Assembly: GCF_028583425.1 (NCBI RefSeq)
Contig: NC_072801.1
Span: 13,474,001 to 13,538,000 of the forward strand
DNA length: 64,000 nucleotides
Reading direction: 5' to 3'
DNA from: Eublepharis macularius
Taxonomy: Eukaryota > Chordata > Lepidosauria > Squamata > Eublepharidae
The translations under genes were made by a program, and so were the position numbers. Under the pieces are notes generated by a model. That model did not search any database. It had not been told where the DNA came from and was given only the letters and a program-made list of their open reading frames with translations. Positions within the stretch are counted from its first letter, which is position 1; every line of letters starts with the position of its first letter. Shown here one piece after another: positions 9,961 to 19,455 of the stretch.

Positions 9961-11802
9961 TTGTCTGAATGGGAGTCAATAACATCTGACTCATGGGTCT
10001 TAACGATTGTTGATAAGGGGTACGGGCTGGAATTCACTGAACTGCCGATGTGTACTTCACCGCTGAGTGCGGTGAATAATACCTTGGTTGAGCTGGAGGA
10101 TGAAATTAGGTCCCTCTTGGCTAAGGGTGCTGTGGAAGAGGTGCAATTTGTGGAGTCTGAGAAGGGTTTCTTTTCCCGGTTCTTCCTGGTCCCTAAGAAG
10201 GATGGGGGTCTACGTCCCATTTTGGATCTTAGGGGCCTAAATGCCTTTCTAAGGGTCACCAAGTTTAGGATGATCACACTGCCTGCTGTAATTGCCCTTT
10301 TGAAGAGGGGGGATTGGTTCGCTGTCCTGGATTTAAAGGACGCGTATTTCCACGTGGGGATCTTGGAGGAGCACAGGAGATTTCTGTGCTTTGTTTACAA
10401 GCAGCGGGTATTCCGTTACAAGGTTCTCCCCTTCGGCCTTTCCACAGCCCCACGTGTGTTTACTAAGTGCGTGGCTCCTGTGGTTTCCTTTCTTCGAGAG
10501 CGGGGCTGTACCATCTACCCCTATCTCGATGATTGGCTTATAACAGCGGGCTCGGAGGTTAAGCTGCTGCAAGATGTGGCATTGGTGCTAGACACTTGCG
10601 AACGCTTGGGCCTCCTGGTTAACTTTGAAAAATCTAAGCTGACGCCTAGCCGTGTTGTGCCTTATATTGGGGCAGTGTTCGACTCATTGGAGGCCAAGGC
10701 TTTATTGCCTCCGGAGCGGGCACGTTCCTTGAAGAGACTGGTGTCCTTGTTTAAACGAAATCGTTTTCAGCCAGTGCGCATGATTCAATGCTTGCTAGGG
10801 CATATGGCTGCTGCCACCCCGGTGGTCCCTTTTGCGAGGCTGCGGATGCGCCCGCTCCAGAATTGGTTTGTGAGGAGATACGATGCTCTACAGCATCCTC
10901 CGACTGCTAAATTCTCTGTTCCCAGAGCCGTTATATCCTCTCTTGACTGGTGGTTGTCGGATATTAATTTGTTTAAAGGGACCCCATTTGGTTTCCATCA
11001 TCCCGAGTTCTCCGTAACCACGGACGCCTCTCTGCAAGGGTGGGGGGCTTTCTGTGGGGAGCTATGTGTTCAGGATGTGTGGTCTGAGAGAGAAAGGGGT
11101 CTCCATATTAATGTGCTGGAACTGAGGGCTGTTCGTTTTGCACTTATGTCGTTCACAGCAATCTTGCAGAACCATCAGGTGCTGGTGCAGACGGACAACA
11201 CTACCGCTATGTATTACCTGAACCAACAGGGCGGCACGGTGTCCATGATCCTCTGCAGGGAGGCCACGCTCATTTGGGAATGGGCAATCAGGAATGGGGT
11301 GACGCTTCGCGCCATTCATGTAGCTGGGTCGGACAATGTGCAGGCGGACACTCTCAGCAGGGTGCACATGCTGAATCACGAGTGGGGGCTCAACGCAAAG
11401 TACGTTGGGCCGATCTTTCGGAAATGGGGTCGCCCGAGCATAGACGTGTTTGCGACATCGGCGAACACCAAGGCCGAGATCTTTTGTTCTCGGGCAGGAA
11501 GCGATCCCCTTTCTATTGGGGATGCCTTCCAATTTACTTGGGCCCCGGGACTACATTACATGTTTCCGCCTTTCCCTCTCATACCCAGAGTGCTGTGCAA
11601 GGTGGAGAGGGACAACACGGACTGCATCTTAGTGGCTCCGTTCTGGCCACGGCAGCTCTGGTTCCCGAAGCTGCTGGAAATGTCCGGCCGAGCTTACGTG
11701 GCCCTTCCGCCCCGGAGGGATCTCCTCCTACACGGGAAGCTCTTCCACCACGAGCCCAGGAAACTGCACCTGACCGCTTGGCGGATTCGGCCCCGTCCCT
11801 AG
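9961..11802 (+). CDS. DIRS ORF2, reverse transcriptase/RNase H (613 aa)
   Basis: The RT fingers/palm include FFLVPKKDGGLRPILDLRGL, the LDLKDAYFHV motif near residue 125 and the catalytic YLDD box at 188-191. RNase H follows, with TTDASLQGWGAF near residue 354 and QTDNTTAMYYLNQQGG. The C-terminal segment (RPSIDVFATS..., FPPFPLIPRVL, APFWPRQLWFPKL) is the conserved post-RNase H region characteristic of DIRS elements. ORF1 ends 51 bp upstream. It copies the element's RNA into a circular DNA intermediate, as known for the family. Confidence 0.93.
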   Translation: MSEWESITSDSWVLTIVDKGYGLEFTELPMCTSPLSAVNNTLVELEDEIRSLLAKGAVEEVQFVESEKGFFSRFFLVPKKDGGLRPILDLRGLNAFLRVTKFRMITLPAVIALLKRGDWFAVLDLKDAYFHVGILEEHRRFLCFVYKQRVFRYKVLPFGLSTAPRVFTKCVAPVVSFLRERGCTIYPYLDDWLITAGSEVKLLQDVALVLDTCERLGLLVNFEKSKLTPSRVVPYIGAVFDSLEAKALLPPERARSLKRLVSLFKRNRFQPVRMIQCLLGHMAAATPVVPFARLRMRPLQNWFVRRYDALQHPPTAKFSVPRAVISSLDWWLSDINLFKGTPFGFHHPEFSVTTDASLQGWGAFCGELCVQDVWSERERGLHINVLELRAVRFALMSFTAILQNHQVLVQTDNTTAMYYLNQQGGTVSMILCREATLIWEWAIRNGVTLRAIHVAGSDNVQADTLSRVHMLNHEWGLNAKYVGPIFRKWGRPSIDVFATSANTKAEIFCSRAGSDPLSIGDAFQFTWAPGLHYMFPPFPLIPRVLCKVERDNTDCILVAPFWPRQLWFPKLLEMSGRAYVALPPRRDLLLHGKLFHHEPRKLHLTAWRIRPRP

Positions 11803-12818
11803 GCTTCTCTGAGCCAGTAGAGAAGGTCCTACTGAACGCTAGGAAGCCCTCCACACGGCGTGCCTACAAGGCGAAGTGGAGTAGGTTTGAGGCTTGGGCC
11901 GCCTCTAGGAAGGTAGCGCCTCTGGATAGCCCCTTGGGGATGGTCTTGGATTATCTTTGCGAGCTGAAGGACCAGGGCCTTAGTGTAGCGTCTCTGAAAG
12001 TGCACCTTGCGGCCATCTCTGCGTTCCATGATCGGGTGGATGGCTGCACGGTTTTCTCTCACCAGAAGTCCCGCCAGTTTTTGAAGGGGATGCTTAACCT
12101 TTACCCGCCTGTGTCACCCCCTGTGCCCCAGTGGTCTCTCTCCCTGGTCCTGGCTAGGTTGATGTTGCCCCCTTTTGAGCCTTTGGCTACGTGCCCTCTG
12201 GACTTGCTCTCCTACAAGGTGGCATTCCTCGTGGCGATCACTTCCGCCAGACGAGTCAGCGAACTGGCTGCTCTTAGGGCAGACCCCCCGTTCCTTCGCT
12301 TTCATGCGAATAAGGTGGTCTTGCGACCGTGTCTTTCATTCCTGCCCAAGGTGGTGTCAACCTTCCACCTTTCACAAGAGATTTCTCTGCCTGTATTTTT
12401 CCCTGATGCTTCTACTAAAGGGGAAAAGGCCCTCCACAGTTTGGATCTGCAGAGGGCTTTGGCTTTTTATTTGGAGAGGACAAGGGTGTTCAGGAACAGT
12501 CCCTACCTTTTTGTGTGTTTTGGGGCGAAGGACAAGGGCCGCAGGGCGTCTGCACAGACGGTGTCCCGTTGGATTGTGACAGCCATTGTGAAGGCCTACG
12601 CCACGGCTAAGGTGGACTGTCCTTTGGGTGTCAGGGCTCACTCCACACGATCCCAGGCGGCATCTTCGGCACTGCTCAAGGGTATACCTTTAGCTAATAT
12701 TTGCAGGGCTGCGACTTGGTCGTCCGCCGATACCTTTGTACGGCATTACGCTGTGGATGTAAATGCCAATGAAGATGTAGCTGTTGCTAGGGCCGTCCTC
12801 CATTCCTTGTTTCCCTAG
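11274..12818 (+). CDS. DIRS ORF3, tyrosine recombinase (514 aa frame)
   Basis: It overlaps ORF2 in another frame. The recognisable protein starts near 11800 (KPSTRRAYKAKWSRFEAWA). The N-terminal core-binding domain contains VASLKVHLAAISAFHD. The catalytic domain has the first Arg in TSARRVSELAALR (about residue 326), the H-x-x-R box in AHSTRSQAA (about 455) and the Tyr in VRHYAVDV (about 492). It would insert the circular DNA without target duplication. DIRS elements commonly express this frame through the overlap with ORF2. Confidence 0.92.
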   Translation: MGMGNQEWGDASRHSCSWVGQCAGGHSQQGAHAESRVGAQRKVRWADLSEMGSPEHRRVCDIGEHQGRDLLFSGRKRSPFYWGCLPIYLGPGTTLHVSAFPSHTQSAVQGGEGQHGLHLSGSVLATAALVPEAAGNVRPSLRGPSAPEGSPPTREALPPRAQETAPDRLADSAPSLGFSEPVEKVLLNARKPSTRRAYKAKWSRFEAWAASRKVAPLDSPLGMVLDYLCELKDQGLSVASLKVHLAAISAFHDRVDGCTVFSHQKSRQFLKGMLNLYPPVSPPVPQWSLSLVLARLMLPPFEPLATCPLDLLSYKVAFLVAITSARRVSELAALRADPPFLRFHANKVVLRPCLSFLPKVVSTFHLSQEISLPVFFPDASTKGEKALHSLDLQRALAFYLERTRVFRNSPYLFVCFGAKDKGRRASAQTVSRWIVTAIVKAYATAKVDCPLGVRAHSTRSQAASSALLKGIPLANICRAATWSSADTFVRHYAVDVNANEDVAVARAVLHSLFP

Positions 12819-13034
12819 GAGTATGCTGATTAATATGCTCCAATGGGGAGGTGGAGGCGCTGTATATAGTGTATATTATATATATATATTTATACATGCT
12901 GGATGTTGTGGGTTGGTATGTTTTTTCTTTTGCCACATATGTATATGTGTATATATGCTGTCTTGTTTTTTCCTGTTGTATAATAAAATTGAGTTGGATT
13001 TCACCCCACCTTCCTTATTATGTGAAGCTTGGTA

Positions 13035-13130
13035 CTCTCCCATGTGTGGAGGCACAGAAGAACGAAGATGAAAACAGGGTTAACATACCTGTAACTTATG
13101 TTCATCGAGTTCTTCTGTGCCGACACACAA
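13035..13130. repeat. DIRS internal complementary region
   Basis: 13041-13073 is the reverse complement of the left terminus (CATGTGTGGAGGCACAGAAG...). 13074-13128 is the reverse complement of the right terminus, including the extension absent from the left repeat (ACAGGGTTAACATACCTG). The two fuse into a copy of the circle junction. This is the template used in DIRS replication to restore the termini, and its match to both unlike ends is diagnostic of the family. Confidence 0.92.
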
Positions 13131-13231
13131 CCCTCCCTCCTACCCCGCTGTGAACTCCAACACAGATTGCTGTACTATGGCTGGGCTATGGCTCTAGTCT
13201 TTATCGGGGTTCTGGCTCTGTGTATTGGATG

Positions 13232-13456
13232 AGCGGCGGCAAGGGAGAACTGAGGGAAGGGGCCGTTGGCCGCTGGAGGAGCATGTGACCGTTTGGGCGG
13301 GAAACGGTCGCTGAGGCGCGCGGCAAACGGCCCCTTCGGAGCTGGGAAAGCGATAAAAAAATCTTCCGGCGGCTGGCCTGCGCGTGCGCAGTACCCCATG
13401 TGTGTCGGCACAGAAGAACTCGATGAACATAAGTTACAGGTATGTTAACCCTGTTT
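13232..13456. repeat. DIRS right inverted terminal repeat with extension
   Basis: 13232-13430 is the inverted copy of the left repeat. The last ~26 bp (ACATAAGTTACAGGTATG..) have no counterpart in the left repeat but are present in the internal complementary region. This one-sided extension is a known DIRS feature. Confidence 0.9.
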
Positions 13457-13942
13457 TTCATGCTATAACTTGATGTCATATTGCCAATGCCATAACTGTT
13501 TCCTTTTACAGGCTTATTGAAGCTGCAGGTGCCTTATCTAATGGATTGTAGAAGCTCTCAGTGCTTCTGACCTTGTATACTGCTCACTCCCATGCACTGC
13601 TATGTCTCAACTTTGATTTCTTGCTTTCTCAGTGTCTTGACTTGATAGTACAAATATGTAAGACGGTCTCAGGACAAGTTCGCGCCAAAAGTCCTGTTTT
13701 ACTGTTGTGATGGGGAAGGAGCAAATGTGTGTGTTAAGAGGAAGGATTTTCCCACAGGTTACCATTCCTGTTAACCTGTTCTTACTGCTTAGATGCTTAC
13801 CTTGCTTCTGAGTAATCCTATGGACATATCTGTGGATATGATCTGATTTCTGAATAAAGCCATTTAACCAAGAGCCTGGATTTCTTGCTGCAATGGTACA
13901 GGGATCTATCTGCCATAGCCTGTCTTCCGTAGCCTGACACCA
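13457..13942. other. No gene or recognised repeat
   Basis: Right flank of the DIRS element. AT-rich, no supported feature. Confidence 0.4.
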
Positions 13943-14162
13943 GGTGAGGTTCATTTTGAACCATCAATTGCCATAACATAGGACAACTGTTGGGAACCAC
14001 TTTGAACTCTTAATTGAAGAGAAGCAATATTAAAAAATCAAATAAATAAACAAGGCATAGAAGCCTTCGCCTGATGCGTTGTCTGATTTTAGGCTCAAGC
14101 TATTAGACAAACATCATTGTCCTATGTTATGATAACTGATGGTTCAAAATGAACCTCACCCA
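13943..14162. repeat. Inverted repeat, possible miniature element
   Basis: Arms of about 40 bp at 13943-13983 (AGGTGAGGTTCATTTTGAAC...) and 14120-14160 (...GTTCAAAATGAACCTCACC), separated by ~137 bp that includes an A-rich run. No target duplication is clear. Confidence 0.6.
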
Positions 14163-14499
14163 CAGTGAAACAGCAAGCCATGCACCACATAGGGCCACAG
14201 AGCTCACGCGCATGCATTTGCAAGCATATATGGTACTTTCAAGGCGCATCTAATTCCCACCCAGAGATTTAATTTCCAGATGTCTAGGAAGTGACTAAAC
14301 CTGAAGGTGGCATATACATTTTCTCAATAAATAAATAAACTCTAATCCTTCTGTATGCAAATTGTTTATAGACATCCTAAAGTAAACTGCAAAAGACAAA
14401 AGAAGGAGAAATTTATTTTTAATTAGTAACAAAGCCCATTGTGGGGAAAAATACAATGGGCTCTAGAAAGGGGAGGGTGGGCAGCCAGGCATTCCCTCC
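14163..14499. other. No gene or recognised repeat
   Basis: AT-rich DNA with short AATAAATAAATAAA runs, preceding the minisatellite. Confidence 0.4.
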
Positions 14500-15385
14500 T
14501 CCTCCATCACTTATCCCAGCCAGATGAAGTCAGGGGAGGCAGGCATGGCAACCTCCTCTGCACCTGATCCCGGCCAAGTGAAGGGGAGAGCACTGCCACC
14601 TGCTCTGCTCCTGATCCTGGCTGGGTGAATGGGGGACGGGCATCACCACCTGCTCCACACCTGATCCCGGCTGGGTGAAGGGGGTGGGCATTGCCACCTG
14701 CTCCATTCCTGATCCTGGTCGGGTGAAGGAGCAGGTCCTGCTGTCTGCCCCATACGTAATCCTGGCTGGGTGAAGTGGGGGTGGGCATTGCCACCTGCAT
14801 CCTCCATTATCCCAGCTGGATGAAGGTGGAGGGCGGGCATTGTCACCTGCTTTGCTCCTGATCCCAGCTGGGTGAATGTGGGGGGTGGGCATTGCCACCT
14901 TCTTTGCTCCTGATCCCAGCTGGGTGAAGGCGGGGGTCGAGCATTGCCACCTGCTCCACTCCTGATCCCAGCTGGATGAAGGTGGGGGGCAGGCATTGCC
15001 CCCTCTCTGCTCCTGATCCCAGCTGAGTGAAGGCAGGGGGCGGGCATTGCCACCTTCTCCACTCCTGATCCCAGCTGGGTGAAGACAAGGGCTGGTCATT
15101 GCCACCTGCTTTACTCCTTATCCCAGCTGGGTGAAGGCGGAGGACAGGCATTGCCACCTGCTCCACTCCTGATCCCAGCTGGGTGAAGGCAGGGGTTGGG
15201 CATTGCCACCTGCTCCCCTCCTGATCCCAGCTGGGTGAATGCAGGGGGGTGGGCATTGCCACTTGCTTCCCTCCTGATCCCAGCTGGTTGAAGGGCAGGC
15301 GGGCATTGCCACCTGCTCCACTCCTGATCCAGCTGGCTGAAGGTGGGGGGCAGGCATTACCGCCTGCTCCATGTCTGATATCGCC
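14500..15385. repeat. GC-rich minisatellite, unit ~54 bp
   Basis: About 16 diverged tandem units of the type GGCATTGCCACCTGCTCC / ACTCCTGATCCCAGCTGGGTG / AAGGCGGGGG. Units vary by substitution and a few bp in length. Because the unit is near a multiple of three, long stop-free frames appear on the minus strand, but they are an artefact of the repeat. Confidence 0.92.
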
Positions 15386-15519
15386 CTGGGCTTCCTCCTG
15401 TGGCGCACTCTCTGGAGGTCTTACTGCCTCATCTGGGCTTCTCTTCACAGCAGCGCCCTCTGGTGGCGCACTAGGGTAGGAAGTGAGTTATCCTGAATAT
15501 GCTTAGCCTTTTACGTAGT

Positions 15520-15665
15520 AGGATTTATTTTATTTCATTTATATCCCAGCTTTCACTTCAGTGGGGACTCGAAGTGGTTTAAATCATTCTCCTCTCTTCC
15601 ATTTTGTCCTCACAACACCCCTGTGACGTAGGTCAGACTGTTTGTGTGTGTGTATGTGTGTGTGT

Positions 15666-15741
<76 letters not shown>

Positions 15742-15833
15742 CCCCAGGTCAGCGGATAAGCTTCCATGGCAGAATGGGGATTTGAATCTGGGTCTCCCAG
15801 ACCCTAGTCCAACACTGTAACCACTATACCACA
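15520..15833 (-). repeat. tRNA-derived SINE with internal GA expansion
   Basis: The minus strand starts GTGTGGTATAGTGGTTACAG (tRNA-like head), has GGGTCTCCCA..GGACTAGG turned around a B-box-like GATTTGAATC, and ends with TTGTGAGGACAAAATGGAAG and AAATAAAATAAATCC. A (GA)n/(GT)n microsatellite (15641-15740) has grown in the middle. Confidence 0.85.
15668..15740. repeat. (GA)n microsatellite
   Basis: Uninterrupted GA dinucleotides for about 73 bp, inside a SINE. Confidence 0.97.
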
Positions 15834-17454
15834 CAAAAAGAGAAAGTTACCAGAACAGTTTGGACTGCTTCCACTATTTATTCTAGACTCAGTTTAATGA
15901 TACTGTTGCTCAGTAGGGTATTTTTGATGCTCAGAGTACTAAAAAGATGGTTGCTGTATCAAACTAACAAACAAGAAAATCTTAACATCCCCCAGAGCCC
16001 TGGAAGGCCTACAAGCAGGAGCGGACAGGCCAAAGCCAGTCCTGTCTCCACAGGGCTTCACCCCAGCAACTAATATTCAGGGATATGCCACCGTGAGTAG
16101 CTTTTAGAGGCTCCAATACGGTAGCCATAACATAAAAATCCCTCCCTCCAAAACGGCACAGAAGGCTTGCATTATGTTGTGTTGCCCTCGAGGCTCCTTT
16201 TTTTGCATCCAAATGATACGGAAAATGCCTTCTCCATCCCCTCTGAACATGTTCAGGCGCATAATGAAAAGCCCAGCTAGTTCAATAGGCCGAGCTCTTA
16301 TGGTGCTGAAGAGCTCTTGGGCACATCGGCAAAACCCTCTGACGGGTGATTTTCCCAAAGCCCTCGGAAGGGAGAGGGGGGGTTGAAAAAAATTCCGGCA
16401 AAGAAAGTGCATCTTGTCAGTGAATTCTCTTATCGAGGCCCAAAGGGTCCTTCCCACACATGATTAGTGTGTTTACCCTTGTAACATGGGTAAAGTCGCA
16501 CAATGGGGGCCTCTGAAGAGACATTTCCCGCCATTTTCTCCCCCTTCATTGTGGCCTTTCTCTTCCCGCTTGCAACTATTTTTTTCTTCCTTCCCCCCCA
16601 CCTCCTCTTCTTTTTCTTCTTCCAAGGGAGATAAAAGGCTGAATTTGTGAATCACTCTGTTACAAAAGAGGGCACCACAAAGGCGAAGGGAGACGAATCT
16701 TAAATGCGCCTCCTCTCCCCCCCCCCAAATGAAAGTAGGGTGAAGGGTTTGGAGAGCCCCTGGCGGGTGCAGTGCACATTCCCGCTCTTCCATTATTGTG
16801 GAGGTATGAGGTTTGCAGTGGAGGATGGGGACACGGCTGCTGTGAGGGGGTTTTATCTGAAATAAAACAGCAGCTGGGGGATTCCGGAGGGCCGCCATGC
16901 AGGGCTAACTGGCAGGCAGAGCGAATGGCGAAAGATCACCCCAGGCCTCCCTGAGGGCCCCGGCCCTTGAACTCCATGAACTTTAGTTGTGAAGTAATCC
17001 TTCCCAGCAAGAAAATTAAGGCTAGGCTTCACACACAATAGGAGAAAGAATAGCAGGTGTTTGGGGGGGGGGCATAGGTTAATGTACCCCTCTGACACAG
17101 GTCAGAGCAAAATAGGTACATGGGTTTTTATGTTCAGCAAAAAGCGGTCAGGGAAGCCTTTCAGAGCTACGAAGGACTCCCAAATTGTTTTGCGCGCCAC
17201 ACCTCTTCAATAATAATTATTCACCAACATCTCTCTCTGTTTGATGTTTATCTTGTCCTTCCCTGAAGGGCAGCATACAGGAGCACTGGCTAAGCTTACT
17301 GTACTTTTCAGAACTTGCAAAGGATTTCCACGGCCATGGTTTAGGCTGACACATTTTTGTGCAATGTCAAAACAAATGTGCATCACGAAATGCATTTTTC
17401 GTGCAGTTGGGATTTCTTAAAAAGAAATGAGATTTATTTATAGGTTTCATTTCT
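15834..17454. other. No gene or recognised repeat; candidate non-coding conserved DNA
   Basis: 1.6 kb without TIR, SINE or LINE hallmarks. The part around 16160-16460 is unusually repeat-free. No exon with convincing splice sites and coding character was found. Conservation cannot be assessed here. Confidence 0.35.
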
Positions 17455-17674
17455 AGGGTTGCCAGCTCCGGGCTGGGAAATTACTGGAGATTTTGGAGGT
17501 AGAGTCTGGGAAGGTCAGGGCTTGGGGAAGAGCCTCGACAAGGTATAATGCCATAGGCCCACCACCACCACCCATCAAAGCAGCCCCTTTCTCCAGAGGA
17601 ACTGAATTATGCGACCATGAGATCAGTTGTAATTCTGGGAGATCTACAGGGCCCACCTGGAGGTTGGCAACCCT
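17455..17674. repeat. Miniature element, family C (AGGGTTGCCA termini)
   Basis: Starts AGGGTTGCCAGCTCC and ends GGAGGTTGGCAACCCT, with the internal words GAAATTACTGGAGATTT and GATCAGTTGTAATTC. Many copies of this ~220 bp, TIR-bounded, non-coding element occur in the window. Confidence 0.8.
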
Positions 17675-17683
17675 ACTTATATC

Positions 17684-17846
17684 TCTTTTTTCTGCTCAAT
17701 GGGGTCCCCAAGTGGTTTACATCGTTCTCCTCTATCTTATCCTCACAACAACCCTGCTGTTGGTTGTTAGGCTGACAATATGTGACTGGCCCAAGGTCAC
17801 CCACCTTGATGAGTATGCGTTTGAACGAGGCTCTCCCAGATCCTAG
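17684..17846 (-). repeat. tRNA-derived SINE, truncated
   Basis: The minus strand carries TGACCTTGGGCCAGTCAC and TTGTTGTGAGGATAAGATAG. The tRNA head is largely lost. Confidence 0.75.
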
Positions 17847-18113
17847 ATTTTTTTAAAAGACAGAAAATGATGAATGTTGTTTCCTTTCAAAATCCATCAC
17901 CTTATCTTTCATCAAACTGATTATTTGACTAGTCAAAGGCATTTTTACCCCTATTGAATTCTGCTGAAAACAGCGGCTTTAGATCCTACCATGCCACATT
18001 AGGGAAGTTTGAAGCCTCCTCCCAGCAAAAGAAGAGTCGTTTCTCTTTGAGGGAAGCTCTTTGGTCTTGAAGGTGGCTTCAAACTTTGCTGAGAGGATCA
18101 GCAGGATACAACT

Positions 18114-18338
18114 AGGGTTCCCATCCTCCAGGTGGTGCCTGGAGAGCTCCTGGAATTACAACCCATTTCCATGTGACAGAGATCACTTCCCCAGGAGAAA
18201 ATGGTTGTCTTGGAAGGTAGACTCTATGGCATTAAACCCTGCTAAGATCCCTCCCTCCCCAAATCCTGCCCTCTCCAGTCTGTACCCCACCCCCCACCCC
18301 AAATCTCCAGGAATTCCCAACCTGGAGCTAACAACCTA
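18114..18338. repeat. Miniature element, family C
   Basis: CTAGGGTTCCCATCCTCCAGGTG start, GGAGAAAATGGTTGTCTTGG interior and AACCTGGAGCTAACAACCTAG end. Diverged copy of the AGGGTTGCC family. Confidence 0.75.
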
Positions 18339-18428
18339 GATACAAGACAATGTATATGTACAACATATTATTAATATTACATATTACCATTACTCAGGAA
18401 ACAAACAGAAAAAAAGATAGTAAGGAAT

Positions 18429-18650
18429 AGGGTTGCCAGCCAGCAGGTAGTGGATCTCCCAGAATTATAACTTGTCTCCAGGCCACAGAGATCAGTTCAC
18501 CTGGAGAAAATGGCTACTTGGGGGGGATGGACTTTATGGAATTTTGCCAAGCCAAGGTCCTTTCCCTCCCCAAACCCCACTTCCTCCAGGTTTCTCCAGC
18601 TTTCACCCCCCAGATCTCCAGGAATTTCCCAATTTGGAGCTGGCAACCCT
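18429..18650. repeat. Miniature element, family C
   Basis: AGGGTTGCCAGCCAGCAGG start and GGAGCTGGCAACCCT end. The flanks TAAGGAAT and TAAGGAGT (the latter two bases after the end) suggest an 8 bp target duplication, so the family may be hAT-mobilised. Confidence 0.8.
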
Positions 18651-18654
18651 AGTA

Positions 18655-18768
18655 AGGAGTCCAGTAGCACCTTTAAGACTAACCAACTTTATTGTAGCAT
18701 AAGCTTTCGAGAACCACAGCTCGCTTTGTCAGATGCATCTGACAGACTAACACGGCGAACTCCTCCAG
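18655..18768 (-). mobile_element. Penelope-like terminal foldback, short
   Basis: GAGTCCAGTAGCACC...AGCATAAGCTTTCGAGAACC...TCAGATGCATCTGAC, followed directly by the element's outer tail AGACTAACACGGCGAACTCC. The right arm is reduced to a few bases. It belongs to the same family as the copies at 41.2, 44.9, 56.2, 60.7 and 63.4 kb. Confidence 0.75.
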
Positions 18769-18794
18769 AAACAAAGATGGCACAGCGCATATAA

Positions 18795-19022
18795 TAACAA
18801 CAACAACAGTTGTGCTTATATACCTCTTCTAGACAGATTAGTGCCTCATCCAGAGCGGTGAACAAGTTAGTGTTATTATTATCCACACAATACAGCTGGG
18901 GAGCTGGGGCTGAGAGGAGTGGCTGACCCAAGGCCACCTAGTGAGGTCGTGGCAGTAGACGGATTTGAACCAGTAAAGTGCTGATTTGCAGCCGAACCAC
19001 TTAACCACTGTGCTACAGCAGC
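18795..19022 (-). repeat. tRNA-derived SINE
   Basis: The minus strand begins GCTGTAGCACAGTGGTTAAG, has GGTTCAAATCCG (B box) and GGCCTTGGGTCAGCCAC, and ends with a (TTG)n-like tail TTGTTGTTGTTATTA. This is the SINE variant with GAGCGGTGAACAAGTTAGTG. Confidence 0.85.
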
Positions 19023-19220
19023 TCTCTGTGAAAGTCAGGGTTCCCCCCCACCCCCCAGCATTTAACAGTTCCCCTCAGCCCCTGGGCATGCTCGGGTCTC
19101 ATCCAGCAAAGGAGCCCAAGGCCAAGCCCCCAACTTTCCTTCCAGCCCTTCATGAAGGCTCCTTGGCCTTCTCCAGCCCTTCTACCTCCCCATGGCAGCC
19201 TCAGAAGCAGAGGGACAGGC

Positions 19221-19268
19221 CGTGTGTGTGCGTGCGTGCGTGCGCGCGCGCGCGCGCGCGCGCGCGCC
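19221..19268. repeat. (GTGC)n/(GC)n microsatellite
   Basis: Alternating purine-pyrimidine tract, GT-rich passing into pure CG. Potential Z-DNA former. Confidence 0.95.
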
Positions 19269-19270
19269 CT

Positions 19271-19455
19271 AGGGTTGCCAGGTTCAAGTTGGGAAATTCC
19301 TGGAGATCTGGGGGGTAAAACCTGGAGAAACCTGGAGAAAGTGGGGTTTGGGGAGGGAAAAGACCTTGGCAATGCATAATTCCATAGAGTTCACCCCCCC
19401 CCCCCAAAGTAGCCATTTTCTCCAGGTGAACTGATCTCTGTAGCCTGGAGACCAG
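19271..19455. repeat. Miniature element, family C, partial
   Basis: AGGGTTGCCAGGTTCAAG start and a GGAGATCTGGGGGGTAAAAC interior. It stops at GTAGCCTGGAGACCAG, where unrelated CpG-rich DNA begins. Confidence 0.75.

Larger units (their letters stand above)
7370..13456 (+). mobile_element. DIRS-type tyrosine-recombinase retroelement, looks whole
   Basis: About 6.1 kb with all parts expected of the DIRS order: inverted terminal repeats, a Gag-like frame, an RT/RNase H frame, an overlapping tyrosine-recombinase frame, and an internal complementary region before the right repeat. The three long frames are open over their expected lengths and the terminal repeats are almost identical. It therefore looks whole and recent, with no obvious break. 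There is no target duplication, as expected for recombinase-mediated insertion of a circular DNA. The ends are inferred from the internal complementary region (accuracy about 2 bp). There are no LTRs in direct orientation, which excludes Gypsy/ERV. Confidence 0.93.

Noticed and set aside
7370-13456. LTR retrotransposon or endogenous retrovirus
   Set aside because: Terminal repeats are inverted, there is a tyrosine recombinase instead of a DDE integrase, and an internal complementary region is present. This is DIRS, not Gypsy or ERV.
14530-15448. Long minus-strand open frames (191-201 codons)
   Set aside because: They are translations of a ~54 bp tandem repeat, present in several frames at once, with repetitive low-complexity product.
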